NCBI GenBank assembly: GCA_044221335.1
Contig: JBGAPI010000006.1
Span: 62,001-126,000 of the forward strand
Length of the DNA stretch: 64,000 nt
Direction: 5' to 3'
Source: JBGAPI01 sp044221335
Lineage (GTDB): Bacteria; Pseudomonadota; Gammaproteobacteria; Xanthomonadales; Ahniellaceae
A model generated the notes under the pieces. The model saw nothing but the letters and a program-made list of their open reading frames with translations, made no database searches and had not been told where the DNA came from. Of the stretch, positions 26,416-34,891 are shown one piece after another (positions within the stretch are counted from its first letter, which is position 1; the number at the start of each line of letters is the position of its first letter). Position numbers and translations under genes: made by a program.

Positions 26416-27687
26416 ATGCGCCGCCCCCTCCTGCTCGCCGTCGCCATCCTCGCCTGTTCGGCGGCATCCGCGAGGGATCTCGTGATCCACGCCGGCACCC
26501 TGATCGACGGCGTCACCGACGCGCCGCGGAAGCAGGTGTCGATCCGCGTGCAGGGCGAGCGCATCGTCGCGGTCGAATCCGGCTTCGTGACTCCCGGAGA
26601 TGCCGAGCTCGTCGACCTGTCGAAGGCCACCGTGATGCCCGGTTTCATCGACTGCCACGTGCACCTGTCGGCCAAGCTGCCGAGCCGGGTCAACGCGACC
26701 GAGGACTGGCTGACCCACAGCGCGCTCGACCGCGCCTTCGAGGCCGAACGCTACGCCCGCGCGATGCTGCAGCAGGGCTTCACCGCGGCGCGCGATGTCG
26801 GCGGCGGCGATGAGACGGTCGCGCTGCGCAACGCCATCGATGCCGGCACGGTGGTCGGGCCGCGACTGTGGGTGTCGCTGGAGGCACTCGGCCCGACCGC
26901 CGGCCATGGCGACGCGCGCGCCGGCCTCGACCCCGGCCTGTCGCATCCGGACTGGAGCAACAGCCTGATCGACAGCCCCGAGCAGGCGCGCTTCCGGGTG
27001 CGCGAACACAAGCGCCGCGGCGCCAGCGTGATCAAGCTGATGCCGTCGGGCGGCATCGCCTCCACCGGCGACGATCCGAACCAGCAACTGATGACCGACG
27101 AGGAACTGCGGGTCGCGGTCGAGACGGCGCACGCACTGGGACTCAAGGTCGCGGCGCACACCTACCCGCCCGCCGCGATCGAGAACGCGGTGCGCGCCGG
27201 CGTCGACTCGATCGAGCACGGCTCCTTCGCCACCGCGAAGACCTTCGCGCTGATGAAGCAGCACGGCACGGTGCTGGTGCCCACGCTGTCGGTCTACGAC
27301 GTGTTCTACGCCGTCGCCCGCGACCATCCGGAGCTGCTCGCGCCCGGCACCGCCGGGAAGGAACTCGCCAACGACCTGCTTCCGAAGAAGAACCTGCCGC
27401 TGGCGCTTCGTTCCGGCGTGAAGATCGCCTACGGTACCGATCTCGGCGAGGGCGATCACGCGCTGGAATTCGCCCTGCTCGTCGCCAACGGCATGAGCCC
27501 GCGCGAGGCGCTGCGCGCCGCGACGACGACGGCCGCCGAACTGCTCGGCGCGGAGGACCGGATCGGGTCGGTCCACGTCGGCCGCTACGCCGATCTCGTC
27601 GCCACCGACGGCGACCCGCTGGCGGATCCCGCGGAGTTTGGCAAGGTGCGGTTCGTGATGAAGGGCGGAGTCGTCGTACGGAAGTAG
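26416..27687 (+). CDS. Exported metal-dependent amidohydrolase (imidazolonepropionase/prolidase-like)
   Basis: This 423-residue protein has a signal peptide (residues 1-19) and the amidohydrolase signature. FIDCHVHLS (His81, His83) supplies two metal ligands, VIKLMPSGG a lysine that may be carboxylated, AAHTYPP and SIEHGSF two more histidines, and YGTDLGE the catalytic aspartate. A C-terminal strand after GRYADLVATDGDPL closes the small beta domain, as usual. Relatives include Xaa-Pro dipeptidases and other enzymes acting on peptide or heterocycle bonds, so the substrate is undecided. The ATG at 26416 is chosen for the signal peptide. It has no obvious operon partner. Confidence 0.9.
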   Translation: MRRPLLLAVAILACSAASARDLVIHAGTLIDGVTDAPRKQVSIRVQGERIVAVESGFVTPGDAELVDLSKATVMPGFIDCHVHLSAKLPSRVNATEDWLTHSALDRAFEAERYARAMLQQGFTAARDVGGGDETVALRNAIDAGTVVGPRLWVSLEALGPTAGHGDARAGLDPGLSHPDWSNSLIDSPEQARFRVREHKRRGASVIKLMPSGGIASTGDDPNQQLMTDEELRVAVETAHALGLKVAAHTYPPAAIENAVRAGVDSIEHGSFATAKTFALMKQHGTVLVPTLSVYDVFYAVARDHPELLAPGTAGKELANDLLPKKNLPLALRSGVKIAYGTDLGEGDHALEFALLVANGMSPREALRAATTTAAELLGAEDRIGSVHVGRYADLVATDGDPLADPAEFGKVRFVMKGGVVVRK

Positions 27688-27774
27688 ATGCTCGGTCCGT
27701 CGTCAAGGATTTTCGGCGGCCTTCGACCATCGTGCGCCAAGCCAGACTCGCGCCGGACGCCCGAGGGGAAGGGA

Positions 27775-28113
27775 CCGCCTTCTCGCCGCAGGGCGGGCAC
27801 TGCCCGCCATTGCCCCACCGCCTCGCGTTGGCGCGCGGTGCGCGCCCTACGCGCAGGCCGAGACGACCACCTCGAAGTCCGTGGGGACGGGACCGTCTTC
27901 TCGCCGTAGGGCGGGCACTGCCCGCCATTGCCCCACCGCCTCGCGTTGGCGCGCGGTGCGCGCCCTACGCGCGGGCCGAGACCACCACCTCGAAGTCCGT
28001 GGGAAACGGACTGCCTTCTCGCCGTAGGGCGGGCACTGCCCGCCATTGCCCCACCGCCTCGCGTTGGCGCGCGGTGCGCGCCCTACTCGCAGGCCGAAAC
28101 CACCACCTTGCAG
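27775..28113. repeat. 118-bp tandem repeat, three copies, derived from a gene's 3' end
   Basis: Near-identical units begin at 27781, 27899 and 28017, a period of exactly 118 bp. Read leftward, each unit contains the last 7-9 codons of the neighbouring DUF4189 gene (VVVSA plus two residues and a stop). A palindromic stretch with GTAGGGCGGGCA-type ends follows, and then the next copy. In two units the copied tail still ends in frame, as VVVSARA-stop or VVVSACA-stop; the third is the living 3' end (VVVSACE-stop at 28083). Copies differ at few positions, so the expansion looks recent. The other end of the array meets the amidohydrolase gene. Confidence 0.85.
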
Positions 28114-28433
28114 CCGCGATGTGCGCACATCGCCAGGGCGTTGTCGATGGCGATTCGCTTCGAGACGCCGTAGCCGTAGCCGTAGTAGTGATCGCTCGAC
28201 GCGTAGGCGCCGCAGGTCTCGAACCACACGACCACGCGGCAGTTGTCGCCGCGCTCGGCGCAGTAGCCGAGCGCCTTGCGTTCCGCGGCCTTGCGCGAAT
28301 CGAATCCGTAGGAGAAGCCGTAGGCCGGATCGCGATCGCCGACCGAGTCGTCGACCGCGATCGCTCCGATCGCGAGGGCGCCCGAGGGCGCGAGCAGGGT
28401 GGCCGCGAGAATCATTGCTGCGAAGGCTTTCAT
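28083..28433 (-). CDS. Exported DUF4189-type small protein
   Basis: The 116-residue product has a signal peptide (residues 1-22, ending ALA) and six cysteines spaced like the two-repeat DUF4189 family: AERKALGYCAERGDNC, then WFETCGAY, then NALAMCAHRGC and SAC. Each half pairs an alanine-rich AAL..C helix with a C..VVW-type strand. The role of the family is not established. A strong GGAGGGGGAC site sets the start at 28433. Its last codons have been copied into the tandem array downstream, which may make its 3' end prone to recombination. Confidence 0.8.
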   Translation of the reverse strand: MKAFAAMILAATLLAPSGALAIGAIAVDDSVGDRDPAYGFSYGFDSRKAAERKALGYCAERGDNCRVVVWFETCGAYASSDHYYGYGYGVSKRIAIDNALAMCAHRGCKVVVSACE

Positions 28434-28588
28434 GTCCCCCTCCATGTCGCGACAGGCGCCGGATGGATGCCGAGACTACGCCGCGGCCCAAGCGCGGGGC
28501 CGGTGGCGTAATCATCGTTTTCCGCACCGGTCCGCGCCCGTCGCGGCGCTAGACTTTTCGGCAGCCGTCCCGGACCGGAGGTCCTCCC

Positions 28589-28960
28589 ATGCAGCTCGGC
28601 AATTTCTCCGTCAGCCTCGCCGTGAAGAACATCGCGGCATCGCGCGCCTTCTACGAGAAGCTCGGATTCTCCGTCTGGGGCGGCAACGAGAAGCAGCGCT
28701 GGCTGATCCTGAAGAACGGCACGACCGTGATCGGGCTGTTCCAGGGAATGTTCGAGCGCAATGCCCTGACCTTCAACCCGGGCTGGGACGGAGACGCACG
28801 GACGCTTCCCGAGTTCACCGACGTGCGCGAACTGCAGCGGCAACTGAAAGCCGCAGGCATCGCGCTCGCCACCGAGGCCGACGAGACCACGACCGGTCCC
28901 GCGAGCTTCATGGTGATCGATCCGGATGGGAACCCGATCCTGGTCGATCAGCATGTCTAG
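28589..28960 (+). CDS. VOC-family (glyoxalase/dioxygenase-fold) protein
   Basis: The 123-residue product is one vicinal-oxygen-chelate domain. SVSLAVKNIAASRAFYEKLGF opens the first beta-alpha-beta-beta-beta unit, WLILKNGTTVIGLFQ follows, and FMVIDPDGNPILVDQH closes the second. The glutamine/glutamate and histidine positions could bind metal, but metal ligation cannot be settled by reading. Related single-domain proteins include lactoylglutathione lyases, antibiotic-resistance proteins and many of unknown role. GGAGGTCCTCCC before the ATG at 28589 is a good ribosome site. It diverges from the DUF4189 gene. Confidence 0.85.
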   Translation: MQLGNFSVSLAVKNIAASRAFYEKLGFSVWGGNEKQRWLILKNGTTVIGLFQGMFERNALTFNPGWDGDARTLPEFTDVRELQRQLKAAGIALATEADETTTGPASFMVIDPDGNPILVDQHV

Positions 28961-29061
28961 GATCTTCGGGGTGCGGCTTCAGACCTTCCCGCAGCGGCCG
29001 CTGTGGAACGGCGCGGCTCATGACCGATCGGCGTAGCATCGTCGGCCCTGCTCCGGAGTCG

Positions 29062-29355
29062 ATGATGCCCAAGGTCGTTCTCGCCCCCGGCCTCTCGCGC
29101 TGGCTGAAGGATCCCGCCGCGGACTCCGCCGAGACGTCGATCGACGTCGCGGCAAGCACACTGTCCGATGCGCTGGAGGCCGCGTTCGCGCTGCACCCTC
29201 GGCTGCGCGGCTACGTGCTCGATGAGCGCGCGACCGTGCGCCACCACGTCGTCGTGTTCGTCGACGGCAACGCGATCCGCGACAAGTCGGACCTGTCGGC
29301 GGCACTGGCGCCGCGCTCCGAGGTCTATGTGATGCAGGCACTTTCCGGAGGCTGA
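29062..29355 (+). CDS. MoaD/ThiS-like ubiquitin-fold protein with C-terminal Gly-Gly
   Basis: The 97-residue product reads as one beta-grasp domain: KVVLAPGLSRWL, then a helix SDALEAAFALHPRLRGYVLDE, VVVFVDGNAI and SEVYVMQALSGG. The C-terminal Gly-Gly is the feature that lets MoaD, ThiS and relatives be adenylated and thiolated as sulfur carriers or protein modifiers. Two ATGs (29062 and 29065) are tandem; GGAG precedes them at good spacing for the first. It ends 2 bp before the BNR-repeat gene, so they are surely one operon. No adenylating E1-like enzyme or molybdopterin gene is nearby, so the partner is unknown. Confidence 0.85.
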   Translation: MMPKVVLAPGLSRWLKDPAADSAETSIDVAASTLSDALEAAFALHPRLRGYVLDERATVRHHVVVFVDGNAIRDKSDLSAALAPRSEVYVMQALSGG

Positions 29356-29357
29356 CC

Positions 29358-30461
29358 ATGTCCACGCTGCTGGTATCCACGCGCAAGGGCCTGTTCGCGA
29401 TCGAATGCGCGCGGGACGGCGTGGCCGCGATCGCGCGCACCGCCTTCCTCGGCGACAACGTCACCCTCGCGGCTGCCGACCCGCGCGACGGCGCCTGGTA
29501 CGCGGCGCTGAACCTGGGCCATTTCGGCGTGAAGCTGCAACGCTCCGACGATCGCGGCGCGAGCTGGACCGAGGTCGCCGTGCCGGCCTTCGGCGCCGCG
29601 CACAAGGTCGGCACCGGCGATGGCAAGGCGGAGACGCCGGCGAAGCTGTCGCTGCTGTGGTCGCTGGCCTTCGGTGGCACGGACGAGCCCGGGCGCCTGT
29701 GGGCGGGCACCATTCCCGGCGGCCTGTTCCGCTCCGACGATCGCGGCGCGAGCTGGTCGCTGGTCGAGGGACTGTGGGACCGACCCGAACGCCTCGGCTG
29801 GTTCGGCGGCGGCTACGACGCGCCCGGCATCCACTCGATCTGCGTCGATCCACGCGATTCCAGGGTGATCCGCATCGCGATCTCCAGCGGCGGCGTCTGG
29901 ACGACCCGTGACTCCGGCGAGAGCTGGAGCCTCACCGCCAGCGGCATGTTCGCGGCCTACATGCCGCCGGAGCAGCGCGACAATCCCAACATCCAGGACG
30001 TGCACCACATGGAGCAGTGCGCCGGCGCGCCGGACACGCTGTGGGCGCAGCACCACAATGGCGTGTTCCGCTCGACCGACGGCGCGGCGAGCTGGCACGA
30101 GGTCCCGAACGTGCCGCCGTCGGTGTTCGGCTTCGCGGTCGCGGTGCATCCGCGCGATCCCGATCGCGCCTGGTTCGTCCCCGCGGTGAAGGACGAGCGC
30201 CGCTATCCGGTCGACGCGAAGCTCGTGGTCACCGCGACCGAGGACGGCGGCCGCAGCTTCGTCCTGCTGGACCGCGGCCTGCCGACCGGACCCAGCTACG
30301 ACCTCGTCTATCGCCATGGTCTCGCGATCGATGCGACCGGTGACCGACTCGCGTTCGGCTCGACCACCGGCGGGCTCTGGTGGAGCGCCGATGGCGGCGA
30401 GCATTGGCAGGCGCTCGGCGCTCGGTTGCCGCCGATCTATGCGGTCCGTTTCGTCGGCTAG
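29358..30461 (+). CDS. BNR/Asp-box beta-propeller protein (sialidase-like)
   Basis: The 367-residue product has six Asp-box turns of the form S-x-D-x-G-x-x-W/F: SDDRGASW twice, TRDSGESW, STDGAASW, ATEDGGRSF and SADGGEHW. This fits a six-bladed propeller as in sialidases and photosystem-stability-factor-like proteins. It has no signal peptide, so it probably works in the cytoplasm. Its start sits 2 bp after the MoaD-like gene's stop, and such pairs are seen in other bacteria to my knowledge. No catalytic arginine triad is obvious, so sialidase activity is not claimed. Confidence 0.85.
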   Translation: MSTLLVSTRKGLFAIECARDGVAAIARTAFLGDNVTLAAADPRDGAWYAALNLGHFGVKLQRSDDRGASWTEVAVPAFGAAHKVGTGDGKAETPAKLSLLWSLAFGGTDEPGRLWAGTIPGGLFRSDDRGASWSLVEGLWDRPERLGWFGGGYDAPGIHSICVDPRDSRVIRIAISSGGVWTTRDSGESWSLTASGMFAAYMPPEQRDNPNIQDVHHMEQCAGAPDTLWAQHHNGVFRSTDGAASWHEVPNVPPSVFGFAVAVHPRDPDRAWFVPAVKDERRYPVDAKLVVTATEDGGRSFVLLDRGLPTGPSYDLVYRHGLAIDATGDRLAFGSTTGGLWWSADGGEHWQALGARLPPIYAVRFVG

Positions 30462-30490
30462 CCCGAAGCAGCGGTCGCGGAATCCGGGGC
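30459..30490. repeat. REP-like element (TAGCCC..GGAATCCGGGG)
   Basis: The stretch matches the pattern TAGCCCGGATGnAGCGnnnGCGGAATCCGGGG. Further copies lie at 31473-31500 and 32103-32134 in the same orientation. It starts at the stop codon of the BNR gene and separates it from the convergent RIO kinase. Confidence 0.5.
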
Positions 30491-30567
30491 ACTCCTGCGA
30501 TGCCGCCGTGACGGAATGACGATCTCACGCCTCGGAGGCCGCTGCCGCTCCATCCGGGCCACGCCGC

Positions 30568-31431
30568 CTACGCCGCGTCGGCCTCGGCGGCGGCCTCGCG
30601 GCCCTGCTGGCGGATCATCGCCTCGAACCGCGCCTCCTCGATCGCCGCGAACACCGCGTCGAGATCGGCCGCGTGCTCCTCCCGCACGAACACACCGGTG
30701 AGGACGCTGTCCGGCACCAGCGCGCCGCGCTGGTAGAGCTCCCACATCTCCTCGGCGTAGCGCGTCTCGATCAGCTCCGGCGCGTAGCGGCCGAGGCTCA
30801 TCGTGATGTTGGTGACGTCGCGGGCGAGCAGTGCTGCCGCGGCGTTGTTGTTGGCGGCGTCGACCGCCTGCGGGAAGTCGATCACGACCGGGCCGTCGGG
30901 GCCGACCAGCACGTTGTACTCGGACAGGTCGCCGTGGATCAGGCCGCAGCACAGCATCCGGACGATCTGCGCGATCAGGAAGGCGTGCCAGCGGCGCGCG
31001 GTGTCGGCATCGAGGTCGATCTCGCCGAGGCGCGCGGCGGAGTGGCCCGCGGCATCGGTGACCAGCTCCATCACCAGGACGCCGTTGAAGTAGCCGTGCG
31101 GCACCGGCACCCTGACGCCGGCCTCGGCGAGGCGATAGAGCACGTCGACCTCGGTGTTCTTCCAGGCCGCCTCCTGGGTCTTGCGGCCGTAGTTCGAGCT
31201 GCGCGCGATCGCCCGCGCCGCGCGGCTGCCGCGGACCTTGCGGCCCTCTTCGTATTGCACGCGATGCTGGAAGCTGCGCTGGCGCATGTCCTTGTAGACC
31301 TTGGCGCAACGCACCTCGTCGCCGGAGCGCACGACGTACACCGACGCCTCCTTGCCGCTCTTCAACGGCCGCACGACCTCGTCGATCACGCCGTCGTCGA
31401 TCAGGGGCTGCAGGCTGGCGGGGGTTTTCAT
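30568..31431 (-). CDS. RIO-family serine/threonine protein kinase (PA4780-like)
   Basis: The 287-residue protein has the RIO kinase core. EVVRPLKSGKEASVYVV forms the nucleotide-binding loop, CAKVYKD supplies the catalytic lysine, LIHGDLSEYNVLV the catalytic aspartate, and PVVIDFPQAVD the metal-binding aspartate. Classical eukaryotic kinase substrate loops are missing, as is normal for RIO proteins. The C-terminal tail is acidic and alanine-rich. The bacterial relative in Pseudomonas (PA4780) is reported as an active kinase, but its substrates are not settled. The ATG at 31431 fits the usual N-terminus. A 33-residue basic protein gene lies about 530 bp upstream on the same strand. Confidence 0.93.
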   Translation of the reverse strand: MKTPASLQPLIDDGVIDEVVRPLKSGKEASVYVVRSGDEVRCAKVYKDMRQRSFQHRVQYEEGRKVRGSRAARAIARSSNYGRKTQEAAWKNTEVDVLYRLAEAGVRVPVPHGYFNGVLVMELVTDAAGHSAARLGEIDLDADTARRWHAFLIAQIVRMLCCGLIHGDLSEYNVLVGPDGPVVIDFPQAVDAANNNAAAALLARDVTNITMSLGRYAPELIETRYAEEMWELYQRGALVPDSVLTGVFVREEHAADLDAVFAAIEEARFEAMIRQQGREAAAEADAA

Positions 31432-31964
31432 CGCGATCTCGATCTCTTCAAGTCAATTCCACGAAGGGTCTGGCCCGGATGCAGCGCGGCGGAATCCCGA
31501 CGGCGCCGCAGAGGGGTCGAATCCGGGAACCGCGAGTCGCCGACACGGCTCGGGCAGCCGGTCAGTATGGCCGGGAACCGCCACCGAAGTGTGAACGCGG
31601 GGCAGCCGCCGCGATGGAAGGTCAGGCAGATGCAGCGCAACGAGGCGCGAAAATCGCGCAACGAGGGGCAGCGACAGCCGCCCAATCCCGCGCCGACGAA
31701 CTTCGTGATGCCATCGCGCGCCGGTTCGATCCGGGGGACGGCAGTCGGAACCACCCGCCCGGGAGCACGTCCGACCGGAGGAACGCCGCGGGCGGCACGC
31801 TCGACGTCCGGGGATCCGCGCTCCGAGCATCCGCAATGGCCGGATCTGCGACGACTCGATCGCCGCGACCAGAAGCGCCGGCGGGAGGATCTTGCGGATG
31901 AAGCGGGCCGCCGGCGTCGATCGTCGAGCCGGCGGCCAACACGGGGGCGAAACGAACGGACCGG
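31432..31964. other. Gene-free stretch between RIO kinase and small basic protein
   Basis: I see no gene with a plausible start, ribosome site and codon pattern here. A REP-like element (31473-31500) lies near the left end. Several open frames overlap on both strands but read as arginine-rich shadows. The RIO kinase promoter should lie in its left part. Confidence 0.5.
31473..31500. repeat. REP-like element, second copy
   Basis: GCCCGGATGCAGCGCGGCGG followed by AATCCCGA repeats the pattern of the elements at 30459 and 32103. Confidence 0.5.
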
Positions 31965-32066
31965 CTACCGCGCCGCCTTCTTTTCCTTCTTCGCCGCGCG
32001 CTTCTCCTTCATCGTCTTCGCCGGCGCCTTCTTCTCGTTCTTCTTCTGGTTCAAGCCCTTGCTCAT
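31965..32066 (-). CDS. Small Lys-rich basic protein (33 residues)
   Basis: The protein is MSKGLNQKKNEKKAPAKTMK followed by EKRAAKKEKKAAR. More than a third of its residues are lysine or arginine, and lysine codons are AAG throughout. The frame starts at an ATG after GAGGAGCGGGTC and ends in TAG. To my memory similar very short Lys-rich proteins occur in other Proteobacteria, so I treat it as real although it is too short for most gene finders. Strong positive charge suggests binding to nucleic acid or ribosomes (inference). It is flanked by REP-like repeats. Confidence 0.7.
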   Translation of the reverse strand: MSKGLNQKKNEKKAPAKTMKEKRAAKKEKKAAR

Positions 32067-32102
32067 GACCCGCTCCTCGGCTGTGGATAGCGGCGCGAAG
32101 CG

Positions 32103-32134
32103 TAGCCCGGATGCGGCGACAGCGGAATCCGGGG
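32103..32134. repeat. REP-like element, third copy
   Basis: TAGCCCGGATGCGGCGACAG followed by CGGAATCCGGGG repeats the pattern seen at 30459 and 31473, upstream of the small basic protein. Confidence 0.5.
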
Positions 32135-32327
32135 CCGGGCATGTCCTGCGCCATGGCCTCGACGCGGCGGCAGTGCAGCGACAGCCGCGGCGCACCGCGG
32201 CGGTGGCCGGGGGCCGCCCTGCGGACGATCTCGTCGCGCGCCGACTAACCGACATGGCTCCGCATCGAAGGTGGAGGGTGAAAATTCACTCCGCCGTACA
32301 ATGGTCGCTTTCCCCAGCCCCACTTCC

Positions 32328-32846
32328 ATGAAAGCGACCCTCGCCCGCTTCCTCGTCGTCGGCCTCGCCGCCACCCTCGCCCACGCCGCCGACCCCACGC
32401 CAGCCGACCGCGAGAACCAGCTCCGCGGCGCTTCGGCGATGGCCCTGCTGTCGAAAGGAGAGGCGGTGCGGCGGACGCTGTCGTTCTGCACCGAGAAGGT
32501 GCCTTCGCTGGCGCTGCGCAGCGAGCGGGTCGAGGCCGGCTGGCGCGAGCGCAACGACAAGTACCTCGTCCTGCTGCCGGTGCTCGAGCGCGAGTCGCAG
32601 AAGGACGCCGCCGACCATGGCCGCGCCCAGGACTGGAAGTCCTTCGTCGACCGCAAGCGGCCGGCGATGCTCGACCATGTCCGGGAGATGTTCGTCGCGC
32701 AACTCGCCGACGCGCCCGCGGAGAAGCGCGAGGGCCTGTGCAACCAGTTCGCCAACGACTTCGCGTCCGGCCGCTTCGACTTCGCGGCCGACCACCAGAT
32801 CATCGACTACCTCGATCGGCGGCTGAAGGAACAGGCGCCGCGGTAA
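32328..32846 (+). CDS. Exported protein of unknown function
   Basis: The 172-residue product has a signal peptide (residues 1-20, ending AHA) and a largely helical, charged mature part with two cysteines (SFCTEKVPSL and GLCNQFANDF) that could form a disulfide. No family is recognised. I chose the ATG at 32328 because it starts directly before the signal; an ATG at 32301 in the same frame would add nine residues with no ribosome site gain. It may be monocistronic: the next gene starts 117 bp further on and belongs to a different class. Confidence 0.7.
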   Translation: MKATLARFLVVGLAATLAHAADPTPADRENQLRGASAMALLSKGEAVRRTLSFCTEKVPSLALRSERVEAGWRERNDKYLVLLPVLERESQKDAADHGRAQDWKSFVDRKRPAMLDHVREMFVAQLADAPAEKREGLCNQFANDFASGRFDFAADHQIIDYLDRRLKEQAPR

Positions 32847-32962
32847 GCCGTTGCGACGAAGACCGCGGCCGCCTCGCCCATCTGGAACCCGAGCGCCGCC
32901 TTGAATTGCGGCGGCGCAGGGCTATGGTGCACAGCATCAGCGCCGAGCGAGAAGCGTCGACA

Positions 32963-34822
32963 ATGAAGTGGGCTCTCAGTCCTGACCAACGACCGCGCGC
33001 CGCCACCTGCATCGCCCTGCTCGGGCTGACCGCTCTCGCCGCCGACGCCGCGACGGCCGGCACCATCGCGGGCACGGTCGTCGCCAACACGACACCCATC
33101 ACGATCAACGACAGCGGGCCGGCGAGCGTGTATCCGTCGACGATCACCGTCAGCGGAATCGATCCGCGCGGCGTGGTCGGCGTCTTCGTCCAACTCCATG
33201 GATTCACTCACGCGCGCCTGTCGGACCTCGACGTGCTGCTGGTCGGGCCGCGCGGTCAGCGCGTCATGCTGATGTCGGATGCGTTCGCGGGAATTCCGGC
33301 CAACTACGTCGACAACGACGACGTTCGCTTCAGCCCGGTCGGGTCGCGGCCCCTCAGTTCCTTCGATTTCCGGGTCAACCAGAACGCGGCGTTCAACGTC
33401 AGCACCCCCGATCCGATCGACAGCTTTCCCGCCCCCGGCCCCGGCGACATCTACGCCGCCGATTCGCGTCTGGACGTGTTCGACCTCGGCGATCCGAACG
33501 GCACCTGGTCTCTGTACGTGGTCGACGACCAGAGCGGCGAAGCCGGCGTGATCGCCGGTGGCTGGGACCTCCGTTTCAGCGTGCCGACGATCTTCACCGT
33601 CAACACCACCGCCGACAGCGACGACGGCGCCTGCTCCGCGCAGGTCTGCAGCCTTCGCGATGCGATCGCTGCCGCCGGCGACTTCGACCTCATCCGCTTC
33701 TCGCCGCTGTTCGACCAGCCGCAAGTCATCACGCTCGACACCGCACTGCCGACGATTACCCGCCCGGTATCGATCGCCGGACCCGGCATGGACCGGCTGA
33801 CGGTCCGTCGCAGTGACACGGCCGCCGCCTTTCCGGTGCTGTCGTACAACGGTTCCTTCGCCGCAGGAGTGGCCCTGCAGGACCTCACGCTCAGCAACGG
33901 CAGCGGCGACCTGGGCGGCGGCGTCTTCACGAGCGCGAACGTGCTTCGCCTCGCCCGCGTCCGGCTGCAGGGAAACCACGCGACCAGCGGCGCCGGCGCA
34001 GGCGTGGTGGCACCGGCCGGCCAACTCCGGATGGTCGACTGCAAGGTCGTCGGGAACACGGCCAGCAGCGACGGCGGCGGCCTCTCCGGTCGCTTCGAGC
34101 TGCTGCGCACCACAGTGGCGAACAATCAGGCCCCGATCGGGGCCGGGATCAATGTCGTCGAATCGGTGGTCGTGTCGCAAAGTTCGGTGGTCGGCAATGT
34201 CGCCAGCGTTCGCGGCGGAGCCATTCGGGTCGTGCAATCCGGCCGTCTCGCGATCGACAACACCACGATCAGCGGCAACTCGGCGGGGGCCGGCATCGGC
34301 GGCGGCATCGTCGCCGACACCGCCGCTACGGTATCCCTCGAGGCGGTCACGATCGCAGGCAACACCGCGGCCTCCGGGGCCGCGCTGATGAGCGGCTCGA
34401 CTTCGGGCAGTGCGCCACAGGTTCACCTCCACGACACGCTGTTCGACGGCAACGTCCCGGCGAGCATCGCTCCACCCGACAGCCACCTCCAGGTCATCTC
34501 CGACGGGTTCAACCTCGCGAGCGACACTGCCGGCGGCGTGCTCATCCAGGCCAGCGATCATCCGTCGACTGCCCCGCTGCTGGGACCGTTGCGCGACAAC
34601 GGCGGCGGCACCTTCAGCCACTACCTGCGGCCGGGCAGCCCCGCGATCGACGCCGGCCAAGGCAACAGCTTGATCGACGGGCAGCGCGACCAACTCGCCA
34701 CGCCGCGCCGACAGGACACCCCGGGCGTGGCCAATGCGGTCGGTGGCGACGCCACCGACATTGGCGCGGTCGAGTTCTACGACGCCGGTCCGCTTTTCGT
34801 CGACGGCTACGAGGATCCCTGA
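32963..34822 (+). CDS. Exported CSLREA-domain beta-helix protein with DGYE C-terminal tag
   Basis: The 619-residue protein has a signal peptide. A domain resembling a proprotein-convertase P domain follows (residues about 45-205; DLDVLLVGPRGQRVMLMSDAF, then DPNGTWSLYVVDD). Then come a CSLREA-type segment (CSLRDAIAAAG) and a right-handed beta-helix rich in TTISGNSAG-type turns. It ends PLFVDGYEDP. The same domain order and the same tag appear in the protein at 58256-61024, so the two are paralogues. Surface display or secretion is likely. No enzyme residues stand out; such proteins are often adhesins or polysaccharide binders (inference). Confidence 0.85.
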   Translation: MKWALSPDQRPRAATCIALLGLTALAADAATAGTIAGTVVANTTPITINDSGPASVYPSTITVSGIDPRGVVGVFVQLHGFTHARLSDLDVLLVGPRGQRVMLMSDAFAGIPANYVDNDDVRFSPVGSRPLSSFDFRVNQNAAFNVSTPDPIDSFPAPGPGDIYAADSRLDVFDLGDPNGTWSLYVVDDQSGEAGVIAGGWDLRFSVPTIFTVNTTADSDDGACSAQVCSLRDAIAAAGDFDLIRFSPLFDQPQVITLDTALPTITRPVSIAGPGMDRLTVRRSDTAAAFPVLSYNGSFAAGVALQDLTLSNGSGDLGGGVFTSANVLRLARVRLQGNHATSGAGAGVVAPAGQLRMVDCKVVGNTASSDGGGLSGRFELLRTTVANNQAPIGAGINVVESVVVSQSSVVGNVASVRGGAIRVVQSGRLAIDNTTISGNSAGAGIGGGIVADTAATVSLEAVTIAGNTAASGAALMSGSTSGSAPQVHLHDTLFDGNVPASIAPPDSHLQVISDGFNLASDTAGGVLIQASDHPSTAPLLGPLRDNGGGTFSHYLRPGSPAIDAGQGNSLIDGQRDQLATPRRQDTPGVANAVGGDATDIGAVEFYDAGPLFVDGYEDP

Positions 34823-34891
34823 CAGCAGGTGTCCCGGGCCGCTCGATGCGCTTAACATCCGCAGGTCGTCCTCGAAGCGGAGCGCGGTTCC

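Noticed and set aside
27775..28113. CRISPR-like array
   Set aside because: The repeat unit is 118 bp with no short spacer/repeat structure; it is a tandem duplication with a gene end and palindromes.
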